Shown: positions 12,451-24,603 of the stretch, piece after piece
Layout of the letters: each line of letters opens with the position of its first letter
How positions within the stretch are numbered: position 1 is the stretch's first letter
DNA from: Pueraria montana var. lobata
Lineage: Eukaryota; Streptophyta; Magnoliopsida; Fabales; Fabaceae
NCBI GenBank assembly: GCA_026413185.1
Contig: CM048653.1
Span: 78,195,608 to 78,259,607 of the forward strand
Length of the DNA stretch: 64,000 bases
Direction of reading: 5' to 3'
The notes under the pieces: generated by a model
Told to the model about the DNA's origin: nothing
Database searches by the model: none
The model's input: the letters and a program-made list of their open reading frames with translations, nothing else
Made by a program: the position numbers and the translations under genes

Positions 12451-15400
12451 GGGGCTCCATGGACCTCAAAACTGAAAAGTGTTCCATGCATCATGGTTTT
12501 TTATGCATAAGAATGCACCAGGGATCACGGGGCACCAAAACCCAAAAGTCCCATTTTCGCATGAAAATTGCACAATGGGCCGAAAATGCATGACGGGAAC
12601 CAAAATTGGACCACGGGGCACCTCGGACCTCAAAACTGAAAAGTGCTCCAAGCATTATGATTTTTTATGCATAAGAAACCACCAGGGATCACGGGGCACC
12701 AAAACCCAAAAGTCTTATTTTGGCATGAAAATTGCACAAATGGCCGAAAATGCACCACCGGCACAAAAATTGGACCACGCGGCACCACGGATCGCAAAAC
12801 TGAAAAGTGTTCTGAAAATTGGACAATATGGCGAAAATGCACCACGGGCACCAAAATTGGACCACGGGGCACCTCGGACCTCAAAACTTAAAAGTGTTCC
12901 AACCATTATTGATTTTTATCCATAAGAATTCACCAGGAATCACGGGGCACCAAAACCTAAAAGTCTTATTTTCGCACGAAAATTGCACAATGGGCCGAAA
13001 ATGCATCACGGGCACCAAAATTGGACCACGGGACACCTCGGAACTCAAAACTTAAATGTTCGTCAAGCATTATGGTTTTTTATGCATAAGAATCCACCAG
13101 GGATCACAGGGCACCAAAACCCAAAACTCTTATTTTGGCACGAAAATTTGACAAATTGCTAGAAATGCACCACGGGAACCAAAATTGGACCACGGGGCAC
13201 CGTGGACCTCAAAACTGAAAAGTACTCCAACTATTATGGTTTTTTATGTATAAGAATGTACTAGCGATCACAGGGCACCAAAACCCAAAAGTCTTATTTT
13301 CACAAGAAAATTTCACAAATGGCCGAAAATGCATTATCGACACAAAAATTGGTCCACTGGGCACCACAGACCTCAAAACTGAAAAGTGTTTCGAGCATTA
13401 TCGTTTTTTATGCATAAGAATGCCCCCGGGAATACGGGGCACCAAAACCCAAACGACTTATTTTCGCATGAAAATTGCACAATGGACCCAAAATGCACCA
13501 CAGGCGCCAAAATTGGACCACGAGGCACGACAGACCTCAAAACTAAAAAGTTCTCTAAGCATTATGGTTTTTTTTGCATAAGAATGCACTAGGGATCACG
13601 GGGCACCAAAACCCAAAAGTCTTATTTTCGCACGAAAATTGCACAAATGGCCGAAAATGCATCACTGACACCAAAATTGGTCCACGGGGCACCACGGAAC
13701 TCAAAACTTAAAAGTTCTCCAAGCATTATGGTTTTTTATGCATTAGAATGCACCAAGGATCACGGGGAACAAAAACCTAAAAGTCTTATTTTCGCACGAA
13801 AATTTCTCAAATGGCCGAAAATGCACCACGGGCACCACGGACCTCAAAACTGAAAAGTGTTCCTAGCATTATGGTTTTTTATGAATAAGAATGCACCAGG
13901 GATCACGAGGCACCAAAACCCAAAAGTCTTATTTTTGCACAAAAATTGTACAATGGGCTGACAATTCATTACCGGCACCAAAATTGGACCACGGGGCACC
14001 ACAGACCTCAAAACTGAAAAGTGTTCCGAGCAATGTGGCATTTTATGGATAAAATGCACCAGAAATGACGGGGCACCAATACCCAAAAGTCCTATTTTCG
14101 CCCAAAAATTGCACAATGGGCCGAAAATGCACCACGGGCACCAAAATTGGACCATGGGGCACCTCGGACCTCAATACTTAAAAGTGGTCCAGGCATTATG
14201 GTTTTTAATGCATAAGAATGCACCAGGGATCACGGAACACCAACACCCAAAAGCCTTATTTTCGTACGAATATTGGACAAATGTCCGAAAATGCAACACC
14301 GGCAACAAAATTGGACCATGGGGCTCCACGAACCTCAAAACTGTAAAGTGATTCAAGCATTATGGTTTTCTATGCATAAGAATGCACCAAGGATCAAAAT
14401 TGAACCACGGGGTACCTCGGACCTCAATACATAAAAGTGGTCCGAGCATTATGGCTTTTTATGCATAAGAATGCACCAGGGAAACGGGGCATCAAATCCC
14501 AAAAGTCTTATTTTCGCACGAAAATTGTACAATGGGCCGAAAATGCACCATCGGCACCAAAATTGGACCACGGGGCACCACGGACCTCAAAACTGAAAAG
14601 TGTTATGAGCATTATGGGTTTTTATGCATAAGAATGCAGCAGGGATCACGGGGCACCGAAACCCAAAAGTCTTATTTTCGCACGAAAATTACACAATGGG
14701 CCGGAATTGCACCACGGGGCACGTCGCCCCTCAAAACTTAAGAGTGATACGAGCATTATGGTTTTTTATCCATAAGAATACACCAGGGTTCATAAGGCAC
14801 CAAACCTAACAGTCCTATTTCTATTTTCGCATGAAAATTGCACTAATGACTGGAAATGAACCACCGACACCAAAATTGGACCACGAGGCACCACGGACCT
14901 CAAAACTGAAAGGTGTTTCGAGCATTATGTTTTTCTATGCGTAAGAATGCACAAGGTATCACGGGGCACCAAAACCAAAAAGTCTTATTTTCGCACGAAA
15001 ATTACACAATGGGCCGAAAATGCACCACAGGCACCAAAATTGGACCACGGGGCACCTCGGACCTCAAAACTCAAAAGTGCTCCGAGCATTATGGATTTTT
15101 ATGCATAAGAATGAACCAGGGATCACGGTGCACCAAAGCCCAACAGGCTTATTTTTACACGAAAATTGCACAATGGGCCGAAAATGCATCACGGGCACCA
15201 AATTTTGACCACAGGGCACCTCGGACCTCAAAACTGAAAAGTGCTCCAAGCATTATCATTTTTTATGTATAAGAATGCACCAGGGATCACGGGGCACCAA
15301 AACACAAAAGTCATATTTTCACACAAATATTGGACAAATGTCCGAAAATGCAACACCAGCACCAAAGTTGGACCACGGGGCTCCACGAACCTCAAAATTG

Positions 15401-17060
15401 TAAAGTGATTCGAGCATTATGTTTTTTTATGCAAAAGAATGCACCAAGGATCACGGGGCACCAAAACCCAAAAGTCTTATTTTCGCACGAAAATTGCACA
15501 AAGGGTTGAAAATGCACGATGGGCACCAAAATTGGACCACGGGGTACCTCGGACCTCAATACTTAAAAGTGGTCCAAGCATTATGGCTTTTTATGCATAA
15601 GAATGCAGCAGGGATAACGGGGCACCAAATCCAAAAAGTCTTATTTTCGCACGAAAATTGCACAATGGGCCGAAAATGCCCCACCGGCACATTATTGGAC
15701 CACAAGGCACCTCGGACCTCAAAACTGAAAAATGCTCTGAGCATTATTGTTTTTTTATTCATAAGAATGCACCAGGGATCATGGGGCACCAAAACGCAAA
15801 AGTCTTATTTTCGCACGAAAATTACACAATGGGTCGAAAATGCACCACGGGCACCAAAATTGGACCACAAGGCACCTCGTACCTCAAAACATAAAAGTGC
15901 TTCGAGCATTATGGATTTTTATGCATAAGAATGAACTAGGGATCACGGTGCACCAAAGCCCAAAAGGCTTATTTTTACATGAAAATTGCACAATGGGCCG
16001 AAAATGCATCACGGGCACCAACATTGGACCACGGGGCACCTCGAACCTCAAAACTGAAAAGTGCTCCGAGCATTATCGTTTTTTATGTATAAGAATGCAC
16101 CAGGGATCACGGGGCACCAAAACACAAAAGTCATATTTTCGCACGAAAATTGCACAACGGGCCGAAAATGCACCACGGGCACCACAATTGGCCCACGGGG
16201 CACGTTGGACTTCAAAACTGAAAAGTGCTCCAAGCATTATGGTTTTTTATGCATAAGAATGCACCAGGGATCACGGGACACCAAAACCCAAAAGTCTTAT
16301 TTTCGCACGAAAATTGCAGCATAGGCTGAAAATGCATCATAGGAACCAAAATTGGACCATGGGGCACCTCGGACCTCAAAATTGATAAGTGCTCCGAGCT
16401 GTATCATTTTTATGCATCAGAATGCCCTAGGGATCACGGGGCACCAAAACCAAAAAGACTTATTTTCGCACGAAAATTGCACAACGGGCCGAAAATGCAC
16501 CACTGGCACCAAAATTGGACCACGGGGTACGTCGGATCTCAAAACTGAAAAGTGCTCCAAGCATTATGGTTTTTTATGCATAAGAACGCACCAGGGATCA
16601 CGGGGCACCAAAACCCAAAAGTCTTATTTTCACACGAGAATTGTACCATGGGCTGAAAATGCATCACAAGAACCAAAATTGGACCACGGGGAACCTCGGA
16701 CGTCAAAAATTAAAAGTGCTCAGAGCATTATTGTTTTTCAGGCATAAGAATGAACCAGGGATTACGGTGCACCAAAACCCAAAAGTCTTATTTTCGCACG
16801 AAAATTGCACAATGGGCCGAAAATGCAGCACCGACACCAAAATTAGACCACGGGGCACCTCGGACCTGAAAACTGAAAAGTGTTCTGAGTAATACGGTTT
16901 TTTATGCATAAAAATGCACCAGGGATCACGGGGCACCAAATCCCAAAACTCTTATTTTCGCACGAAAATTGCACAATGGGCCGAAAATCCACAACTGGCA
17001 CCAAAATTGGACCTCGGGGCACCTCGGACCTCAAAACTGATAAGTGCTCCGAGCATTATA
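12450..17060 (+). repeat. Diverged monomers with a local 820-bp period
   Basis: No long HOR is seen in this stretch. Two segments match at 820 bp (five monomers): 15020 onward and 15840 onward share the private marks GGATCACGGTGCACCAAAGC and GGCTTATTTTTACA. A related monomer with ATTACGGTGCACC appears near 16.76 kb. The joint CTCAATACTTAAAAGTGGTC recurs near 14.17, 14.42 and 15.55 kb. Shortened monomers occur near 12.81 (about 77 bp lost, joint CTGAAAATTGG), 13.82, 14.39 and 14.71 kb. Confidence 0.65.
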
Positions 17061-17067
17061 GTTTTTT

Positions 17068-17983
17068 ATGCATAAGAAAGTCCCAGGGATCACGTGGTAC
17101 CAAAACCTAAAAGTTTCATTTTCGCATGAAAATTGCACAATGGGCCGAAAATGCCCCACAGGCACCAAAATTGGACCAGGGGGCACTTCGGACCTCAAAA
17201 CTGAAAAGTGCTCCGAGCATTATCATTTTTTATGCATAAGAATGCACAAACGATCATGGGGCCCCAAATCCCAAAAGCCTTATTTTCGCACGAAAATTGC
17301 ACAATGGGCCAAAAATGCATCATGGGCACCAAAATTGGACCACGGGGCACCTCGAACTGCAAAACTTAAAAGTGCTCCGAGAATTATGGTTTTTTATCCA
17401 TAAGAATGCACCAGGGATTATGGGGCACCAAAACCCAAAAGTCTTATTTTCGCACGAAAATTGCACAATGGGCCGAAAATGCACCACCGGCACAAAAATT
17501 GGACCACGGGGCACCTCAGACCTCAAAACTAAAAAGTTCTCCGAGTATAATGGATTTTTATGCATAAGAATGCACCAGGGATCAGGGGGCACCAAAACCC
17601 AAAAGTCTTATTTTCGCATGAACATTGCACAAATGGTAAAAAATGCACCACCGGCACCAAAATTGGACCACGCGGTAGCACGGACCTCAAAACTGAAAAG
17701 TGTTACTAGCATTATGGTTTATTCTGTATAAGAATGCATCAGGGATCATGGGGCACCAAAACCCAAATGTCTTATTTTCGCACGAAAATTGCACAAATGG
17801 CCGAAAATGCACTCCCGACACCAAAATTAGACCATGGGGCACCACGGACCTGAAAACTGAAAAGTTTTCCAATAATTATGCTTTTTTTTTTTTGGCAAAA
17901 GAATGCACCACCGGCACCAAAATTGGACCACGAGGTAGCACGGACCTCAAGACAGAAAAGTGTTCTAAGCAATATGGTTTTTT
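17068..17983 (+). repeat. HOR copy D1, 916 bp, lacks segment R
   Basis: This copy runs straight from the TTATTTTCGCA block near 17.61 kb into the ACATTGCACAAATGGT monomer. The two monomers (segment R) found between these points in the next two copies are missing. The joint lies inside the conserved CTTATTTTCGCACGAA stretch, so it is consistent with unequal exchange between aligned monomers. Confidence 0.75.
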
Positions 17984-17991
17984 ATGCAAAA
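17901..17991 (+). repeat. 91-bp short monomer after a T12 run
   Basis: The anchor distance is 91 bp, exactly 73 bp short. The monomer has ATGCACCA at positions 49-56 and again at 122-129, offset 73 bp, and the joint GAATGCACCACCGGCACC is what recombination between these two copies would leave. The same short monomer is inherited in D2 near 19.12 kb. Confidence 0.85.
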
Positions 17992-19205
17992 AAATGCACC
18001 AGGGATCACGGGCCACCAAAACCCAAAAGTTTCATTTTCGCGTGAAAATTGTACAATGGGCCGAAAATGCCCCACAGGAACCAAAATTGGACCAGGGGGC
18101 ACTTCGGACCTCAAAACTGAAAAGTACTCCGAGCATTATCGTTTTTTATGCATAAGAATGCACAAACGATCATAGGGCCCCAAATCCCAAAAGCCTTATT
18201 TTCGCACGAAAATTGCACAATGGGCCAAAAATGCATCATGGGCACCAAAATTGGACCACGGGACACCTCGAACTTCAAAACTTAAAAGTGCTCCAAGAAT
18301 TATGGTTTTTTATGCATAAGAATGAACCAGGGATCATGGGGCACCAAAACCCAAAAGTCTTATTTTCGCATGAAAATTGCACAATGGGCCGAAAATGCAC
18401 CACCGGCACAAAAATTGGACCACGAGGCCCCTCAGACCTCAAAACTAAAAAGTTCTCCGAGTATAATGGATTTTTATCCATAAGAATGCACCAGGGATCA
18501 AGGGGCACCATAACCCAAAAGTCTTATTTTCGCACGAAAATTGCTCAATCTGCCGAATATGCACCACGGGAACCAAAACTGGATCACGAGGCATCGTGGA
18601 CCTGAAAACTCAAAAGCGCACCAAGAATTATGGTTTTTTAAGGATAAGAATGCACCAGGGATCACGGGGCACCAAAACCAAAAATTCCTCTTTTCGAACG
18701 AAAATTACACAATGGGCCGAAAATGCACCACGGGGCACGTCGGACCTCAAAACTGAAAAATGCTCCGAGTATTATGGTTTTTTATGCATAAAAATGCACC
18801 AGGGATCACGGGGCACCAAAACCCAAAAGTCTTATTTTCGCACGAACATTGCACAAATGGTCAAAAATGCACCACCGGCACCAAAATTGGACCACGCGGT
18901 AGCACGGACCTCAAAACTGAAAAGTGTTACTAGCATTATGGTTTATTCTGTATAAGAATGCACTAGGGATCATGGGGCACCAAAACCCAAATGTCTTATT
19001 TTCGCACGAAAATTGCACAAATGGCCGAAAATGCACTCCCGACACCAAAATTAGACCATGGGGCACCACGGACCTGAAAACTGAAAAGTTTTCCAATAAT
19101 TATGCTTTTTTTTTTTGCAAAAGAATGCACCACCGGCACCAAAATTGGATCACGAGGTAGCACGGACCACAAGACAGAAAAGTGTTCTAAGCAATATGGT
19201 TTTTT
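17984..19205 (+). repeat. HOR copy D2, 1,222 bp, complete
   Basis: This is the complete eight-monomer copy. It includes segment R at about 18530-18835, with TTGCTCAATCTGCCGAATAT and TTTTTTAAGGATAAG, and the 20-bp-short monomer near 18.73 kb. Confidence 0.8.
18530..18835 (+). repeat. Segment R, two-monomer indel block in D2
   Basis: This 306-bp pair of monomers is present in D2 and D3 (about 19752-20058) and absent from D1. Its second monomer has lost one 19-20-bp sub-repeat (CACCACGGGGCACGTCGG), so the pair is 306 rather than 328 bp. Private marks are CATCGTGGACCTGAAAACT and GCGCACCAAG. Confidence 0.75.
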
Positions 19206-20240
19206 ATGCATAAAAATGCACCAGGGATCACGGGCCACCAAAACCCAAAAGTTTCATTTTCGCATGAAAATTGCACAATGGGCCGAAAATGCCCCACAGG
19301 CACCAAAATTGGACCAGGAGGCACTTCGGACCTCAAAACTGAAAAGTGCTCCGAGCATTATCGTTTTTTATGCATAAGAATGCACAAACGATCATAGGGC
19401 CCCAAATCCCAAAAGCCTTATTTTCGCACGAAAATTGCACAATGGGCCAAAAATGCATCATGGGCACCAAAATTGGACCACGGGACACCTCAAACTTCAA
19501 AACTTAAAAGTGCTCCGAGAATTATGGTTTTTTATGCATAAGAATGAACCAGGGATCATGGGGCACCAAAACCCAAAAGTCTTATTTTCGCACGAAAGTT
19601 GCACAATGGGCCGAAAATGCACCACGGGCACAAAAATTGGACCACGGGGCACCTCAGACCTCAAAACAAAAAAGTTCTCCGAGTATAATGGATTTTTATG
19701 CATAAGAATGCACCAGGGATCAGGGGGCACCAAAACCCAAAAGTCTTATTTTCGCACGAAAATTGCTCAATCTGCCGAATATGCACCACGGGAACCAAAA
19801 TTGGATCACGAGGCATCGTGGACCTGAAAACTGAAAAGCGCACCAAGCATTATGGTTTTTTAAGGATAAGAATGCACCAGGGATCACGGGGCACCAAAAC
19901 CAAAAATTCCACTTTTCGAACGAAAATTACACAATGGGCCGAAAATGCACCACGGGGCACGTCGGACCTCAAAATTGAAAAATGCTCCGAGTATTATGGT
20001 TTTTTATGCATAAAAATGCACCAGGGATCACGGGGCACCAAAACCCAAAAGTCTTATTTTCGCACGAACATTGCACAAATGGTCAAAAATGCACCACCGG
20101 CACCAAAATTGGACCACGCGGTAGTACGAACCTCAAAACTGAAAAGTGTTACTAGCATTATGGTTTATTCTGTATAAGAATGCACCAGGGATCATGGGGC
20201 ACCAAAACCCAAAAGTCTTATTTTCGCACGAAAATTGCAA
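19206..20240 (+). repeat. HOR copy D3, about 1.03 kb, right end lost
   Basis: D3 matches D2 from its start through segment R and into the TGTTACTAGCATTATGG monomer at about 20.15 kb. It diverges at about 20.2-20.24 kb, before the T-run and 91-bp monomer of the other copies. Confidence 0.72.
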
Positions 20241-20790
20241 AATAGGCCGAAAATGCACCACGGGCACCAACATTGGACCACGGGGCACTGTGGACCTGAA
20301 AACTAAAAGTGCTCCAAGCATTATGGTTTTTTATGCATAAGAATGCACCTGGGATATTGGGGCACCAAAACCCAAAAGTCCTATTTTCGAATGAAAATTC
20401 CACAGTGGGCCAACATTGCATCACGGGCACCAAAATTGGACCATGGGGCACCACGGACCTCAAAACTAAAAAGTGTTCCAAGCATTATTGTTTTTTATGC
20501 ATAAGAATGCACCAGGGATCATGGGGCACCAAAACCCAAAAGTCTTATTTTCGCACGAAAATTGCAGAAAGGGCCGAAAATGCACCACGGGCACCAAAAT
20601 TGGACCACGGGGCACCTCGGACCTCAAAACTGAAAAGCTCTATGAGCATTATGGTTTTTAATGCATAAGAATGCACCAGGGTTCATAGGGCACAAAAACC
20701 CAAAAGTCTTATTTTCGCACGAAAATTTCGGCAATGGCCGAAAATGCACCTCGGGCACCAAAATTGGACCACGGGGAACCTCGGACCTCA
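20240..20790 (+). repeat. Transitional monomers
   Basis: Three to four full-length C-type monomers link the 1,222-bp HOR block to the 1,804-bp HOR block. No copy of either unit could be assigned to them, and no other sequence is present. Confidence 0.6.
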
Positions 20791-22593
20791 AAACTGAAAA
20801 GTGTTCGAAGCATTATGGCTTTTTATGCTTAAGAATGCACCAGGGATCATGGGGAATGAAAATCCAAAAGTCTTATTTTCGTACGAAGATTGCACAATGG
20901 GCCGAAATTATACCACGAGCACCAAAATTGGACCACGGGGCACCTAGGACCCCAAAACTGAAAAGTGCTCTGAGCATTATGGTTTTTTATGCTTAAGAAT
21001 GCACCAGGGATCGCGGGGCACCAAAACCCAAAAGTCTTATTTTCGCACGAAAATTGCACAAATGGCTGAAAATGCACCACTTGCACCAAATTTGGACCAC
21101 GGGGCACCACGGACCTCAAAACTGAAAAGTGCTCCGACCAAGATGGTTTTTTATGCATAAGAATGCACCAGGGATCACGGGGCACCAAAACCCCAAAGTC
21201 TTATTTTCGCACGAAAATTGCACAAATTGTCGAAAATGCACCACCAGCACCGAAATTGGACCACGGGGCACCTCGGACCTCAAAACTGAAAAGTTCTCTG
21301 AGCATTATGGTTTTTTATGCATAAGAATGCACCAAGGATCACAGGGTACCAAAATCCAAAAGTCTTATTTTCGCACGAAAATTGCACGATGGGCCAAAAA
21401 TGCACCACGGGCACCATAATTGGACCGCGGGGCACGTCGGACCTCAAAACTGAAAAGTGCTGCGAGCATGATGGTTTTTTATGCTTAAGAATGCACCAGG
21501 GATCACGGGGCACCACAACCAAAAAGTCATATTTTCGCACGAAAATTGCACAGCGGGCCGAAAATGCACGACGGGAACCAAAATTCGACCATGGGACACC
21601 CCGGACCTCAATACCTAAAAGTTCTCTGAGCATTATGGTTTTTTATGCATAAGAATGCACCAGGGATCTCGGGGCACCAAAACCCAAAAGTCTTATTTTC
21701 GCACGAAAATTGCAAAAATGGCGGAAAATGCTCCATCGGCACCAAAATTGGACCACGGGGCACCTCGGACCTCAAAACTGAAACGTTCTCTGAGCATTAT
21801 GGTTTTTTATGCATAAGAATGCACCAGGGATCACATGGCACCAAAACCCAAAAAGTCTTATCTTCACACGAAAATTGCACATGGGCCGAAATTGCACCAC
21901 GGGCACCAAATTTTGACCAAGGGGCACCTCGGACCTCAATACCTGAAAGTTCTCCGAGCATTATTATTTTTTATGCGTAAGAATGCACCAGGGATCACAG
22001 GGCACGAAAACCCAAAAGTCTTATTTTCGCACGAAAATTGCATAATGGGCCGAAAATGTACCACGGGCACCAAAATTGGAGCGCGGGACACGTCGGACCT
22101 CAAAACTGATAAGCGCTCTCAGCATTATGGTTTTTTATGCATAACCATGCACCAGGGATCACAGGGCACAAAAACCCAGAAGTTTTATTTTCGCACGAAA
22201 ATTGCACAATGGGCTGAAATTGCACCACGGGCACCAAAATTTGACCAAGGGGCACCTCGGACCTCAATACCTAAAAGCGATCCGAGCATTATGGTATTTT
22301 ATGCAAAAGAATGCACCAGGGATTACGGGGCACCAAAACCTAAAAGTCTTATTTTCGCATGAAAATTGCACAAATGGTAGAAAATGCACCACCGACACCA
22401 AAATTGGACAACGGGGCACCGCGGACCTCAAAACTGAAAAGAGTTCCGAGCATTATTGTTTTTTATGCATAAGATTGTGCCAGGGATCACGGGGCACCAA
22501 AACCCAAAAGTCTTATTTTCGCACGAAAGTTGCACAATGGGCCGAAAATGCACGACGGGCACCAAAATTGGACCACGGGGCACGTCGGACCTC
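20790..22593 (+). repeat. HOR copy E1, complete 11-mer (1,804 bp)
   Basis: Only this copy holds all eleven monomers, including the four (about 21.8-22.45 kb) with GGGCACCTCGGACCTCAATA joints that the following copies lack. It is the best reference for the ancestral unit of the block. Confidence 0.78.
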
Positions 22594-23740
22594 AAAACTG
22601 AAAAGTGCTCGAAGCATTATGGCTTTTTATGCTTAAGAATGCACCAGGGATCATGGGGAATCAAAATCCAAAAGTCTTATTTTCGTACGAAGATTGCACA
22701 ATGGGCCGAAATTATACGACGAGCACCAAAATTGGACCACGGGGCACCTAGGACCCCAAAACTGAAAAGTGCTATGAGCATTATGGTTTTTTATGCTTAA
22801 GAATGCACCAGGGATCGCGGGGCACCAAAACCCAAAAGTCTTATTTTCGCACGAAAATTGCACAAATGGCTGAAAATGCACCACTTGCACCAAAATTGGA
22901 CCACGGGGCACCACGGACCTCAAAACTGAAAAGTGCTCCGACCAAGATGGTTTTTTATGCATAAGAATGCACTAGGGACACGGGGCACCAAAACCCCTAA
23001 GTCTTATTTTCGCACGAAAATTGCACAAATTGTCGAAAATGCACCACCGGCACCGAAATTGGACCACGGGGTACCTCGGACCTCAAAACTGAAAAGTTCT
23101 TTGAGCATTATGGTTTTTTATGCATAAGAATGCACCAAGGATCACAGGGAACCAAAATCCAAAAGTCCTATTTTCGCACGAAAATTGCACGATGGGCCAA
23201 AAATGCACCACGGGCACCATAATTGGACCGCGGGGCACGTCGGACCTCAAAACTGAAAAGTGCTGCGAACATGATGGTTTTTTATGCTTAAGAATGCACC
23301 AGGGATCACGGGGCACCACAACCAAAAAGTCATATTTTCGCACGAAAATTGCACAACGGGCCGAAAATGCACGACGGGAACCAAAATTCGACCATGGGAC
23401 ACCCCGGACCTCAATACCTAAAAGTGCTCTGAGCATTATGGTTTTTTATGCATAAGAATGCACCAGGGATCTCGGGGCACCAAAACCCAAAAGTCTTATT
23501 TTCGCACGAAAATTGCAAAAATGGTCGAAAATGCTCCACCGGCACCAAAATTGGACCACGGGGCACCTCGGACTTCAAAACTGAAAAGTTCTCTGAGCAT
23601 TATGGTTTTTTATGCATAAGAATGCACCAGGGATCACATGGCACCAAAACCCAAAAGTCTTATTTTCGCACGAAAGTTGCACAATGGGCCGAAAATGCAC
23701 CACGGGCACCAAAATTGGACCGCGGGGCACGTCGGACCTC
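22594..23740 (+). repeat. HOR copy E2, 7-mer derivative (1,147 bp)
   Basis: E2 follows E1 for its first monomers, then joins a monomer that starts like the E1 monomer at 21.82 kb (GGATCACATGGCACC) to one that ends like the first monomer of the unit (ACGAAAGTTGCACAATGGGC). The hybrid monomer lies at about 23.62-23.74 kb. Four monomers are missing, as expected from one unequal crossover. Confidence 0.75.
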
Positions 23741-24600
23741 AAAACTGAAAAGTGCTCGAAGCATTATGGCTTTTTATGCTTAAGAATGCACCAGGGATCA
23801 TGGGGAATCAAAATCCAAAAGTCTTATTTTCGTACGAAGATTGCACAATGGGCCGAAATTATACCACGAGCACCAGAATTGGACCACGGGGCACCTAGGA
23901 CCCCAAAACTGAAAAGTGCTATGAGCATTATGGTTTTTTATGCTTAAGAATGCACCAGGGATCGCGGGGCACCAAAACCCAAAAGTCTTATTTTCGCATG
24001 AAAATTGCACAATGGGCCGAAAATGCACCACGGGCACCAAAATTGGACCACGGAGCACCTCGGACCTCAAAATTGAAAAGTTCTCTGAGCATTATGGTTT
24101 TTTATGCATAAGAATGCACCAAGGATCACAGGGTACCAAAATCCAAAAGTCTTATTTTCGCACGAAAATTGCACAATAGGCCAAAAATGCACCACGGGCA
24201 CCATAATTGAGCCGCGGGGCACGTCGGACCTCAAAACTGAAAAGTACTGCGAGCATGATGGTTTTTTATGCTTAAGAATGCACCAGGGATCACGGGGCAC
24301 CACAACCAAAAAGTCATATTTTCGAACGAAAATTGCGCAACGGGCCGAAAATGCACGACGGGAACCAAAATTTGACCATGGGACACCCCGGACCTCAATA
24401 CCTAAAAGTGCTCCGAGCATTATGGTTTTTTATGCATAAGAATGCACCAGGGATCTCGGGGCACCAAAACCCAAAAGTCTTATTTTCGCACTAAAATTGC
24501 AAAATATGGCCGAAAATGCACCAGCGGCACCAAAATTGGACCACGGGGCACCACAGACCTCAAAACTGAAAAGTGCTCTAAGCATGATGGTTTTTATGCA
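23741..24600 (+). repeat. HOR copy E3, further shortened
   Basis: From 23.77 to 24.44 kb the order follows E1 but one monomer fewer lies between the GATCGCGGGGCACC and GATCACAGGGTACC monomers (492 instead of 656 bp from the unit start). After about 24.45 kb the copy passes into the next block. Confidence 0.68.
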
Positions 24601-24603
24601 TAA

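Larger units (their letters stand above)
17060..20240 (+). repeat. 1,222-bp HOR block with a 916-bp deletion form
   Basis: Three copies are readable. Anchors repeat at 17.07, 17.98 and 19.21 kb (spacings 916 and 1,222), and at 17700, 18924 and 20146 (spacings 1,224 and 1,222). The full unit fits eight monomers, six near full length, one of 91 bp and one of about 144 bp. The first copy lacks a 306-bp two-monomer segment. The 91-bp monomer follows a run of 12 T at 17.88 kb and of 11 T at 19.11 kb and has the joint GAATGCACCACCGGCACC. Copies differ at few sites, so this HOR is younger than the 2.1-kb one to its left. Confidence 0.82.
20790..24600 (+). repeat. 1,804-bp 11-mer HOR block with 7-mer derivative
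   Basis: The order of marked monomers starting with GGCTTTTTATGCTTAAGAAT repeats at 20817, 22621 and 23768, spacings 1,804 bp (11 x 164) and 1,147 bp (7 x 164 minus 1). Other marks show the same offsets or further loss: CACCACAACCAAAAAGTCAT occurs near 21.51, 23.31 and 24.30 kb, offsets 1,803 and 984 (six monomers). The block therefore contains one full 11-mer, one copy missing four monomers, and one missing at least one more. Confidence 0.83.

Noticed and set aside
17881..17892. Poly(A)/poly(T) tail of a retroposon (T12 at 17.88 kb, T11 at 19.11 kb)
   Set aside because: The run is an expansion of the T6 tract present in every monomer. Satellite sequence continues in phase on both sides, with no target-site duplication or inserted body.
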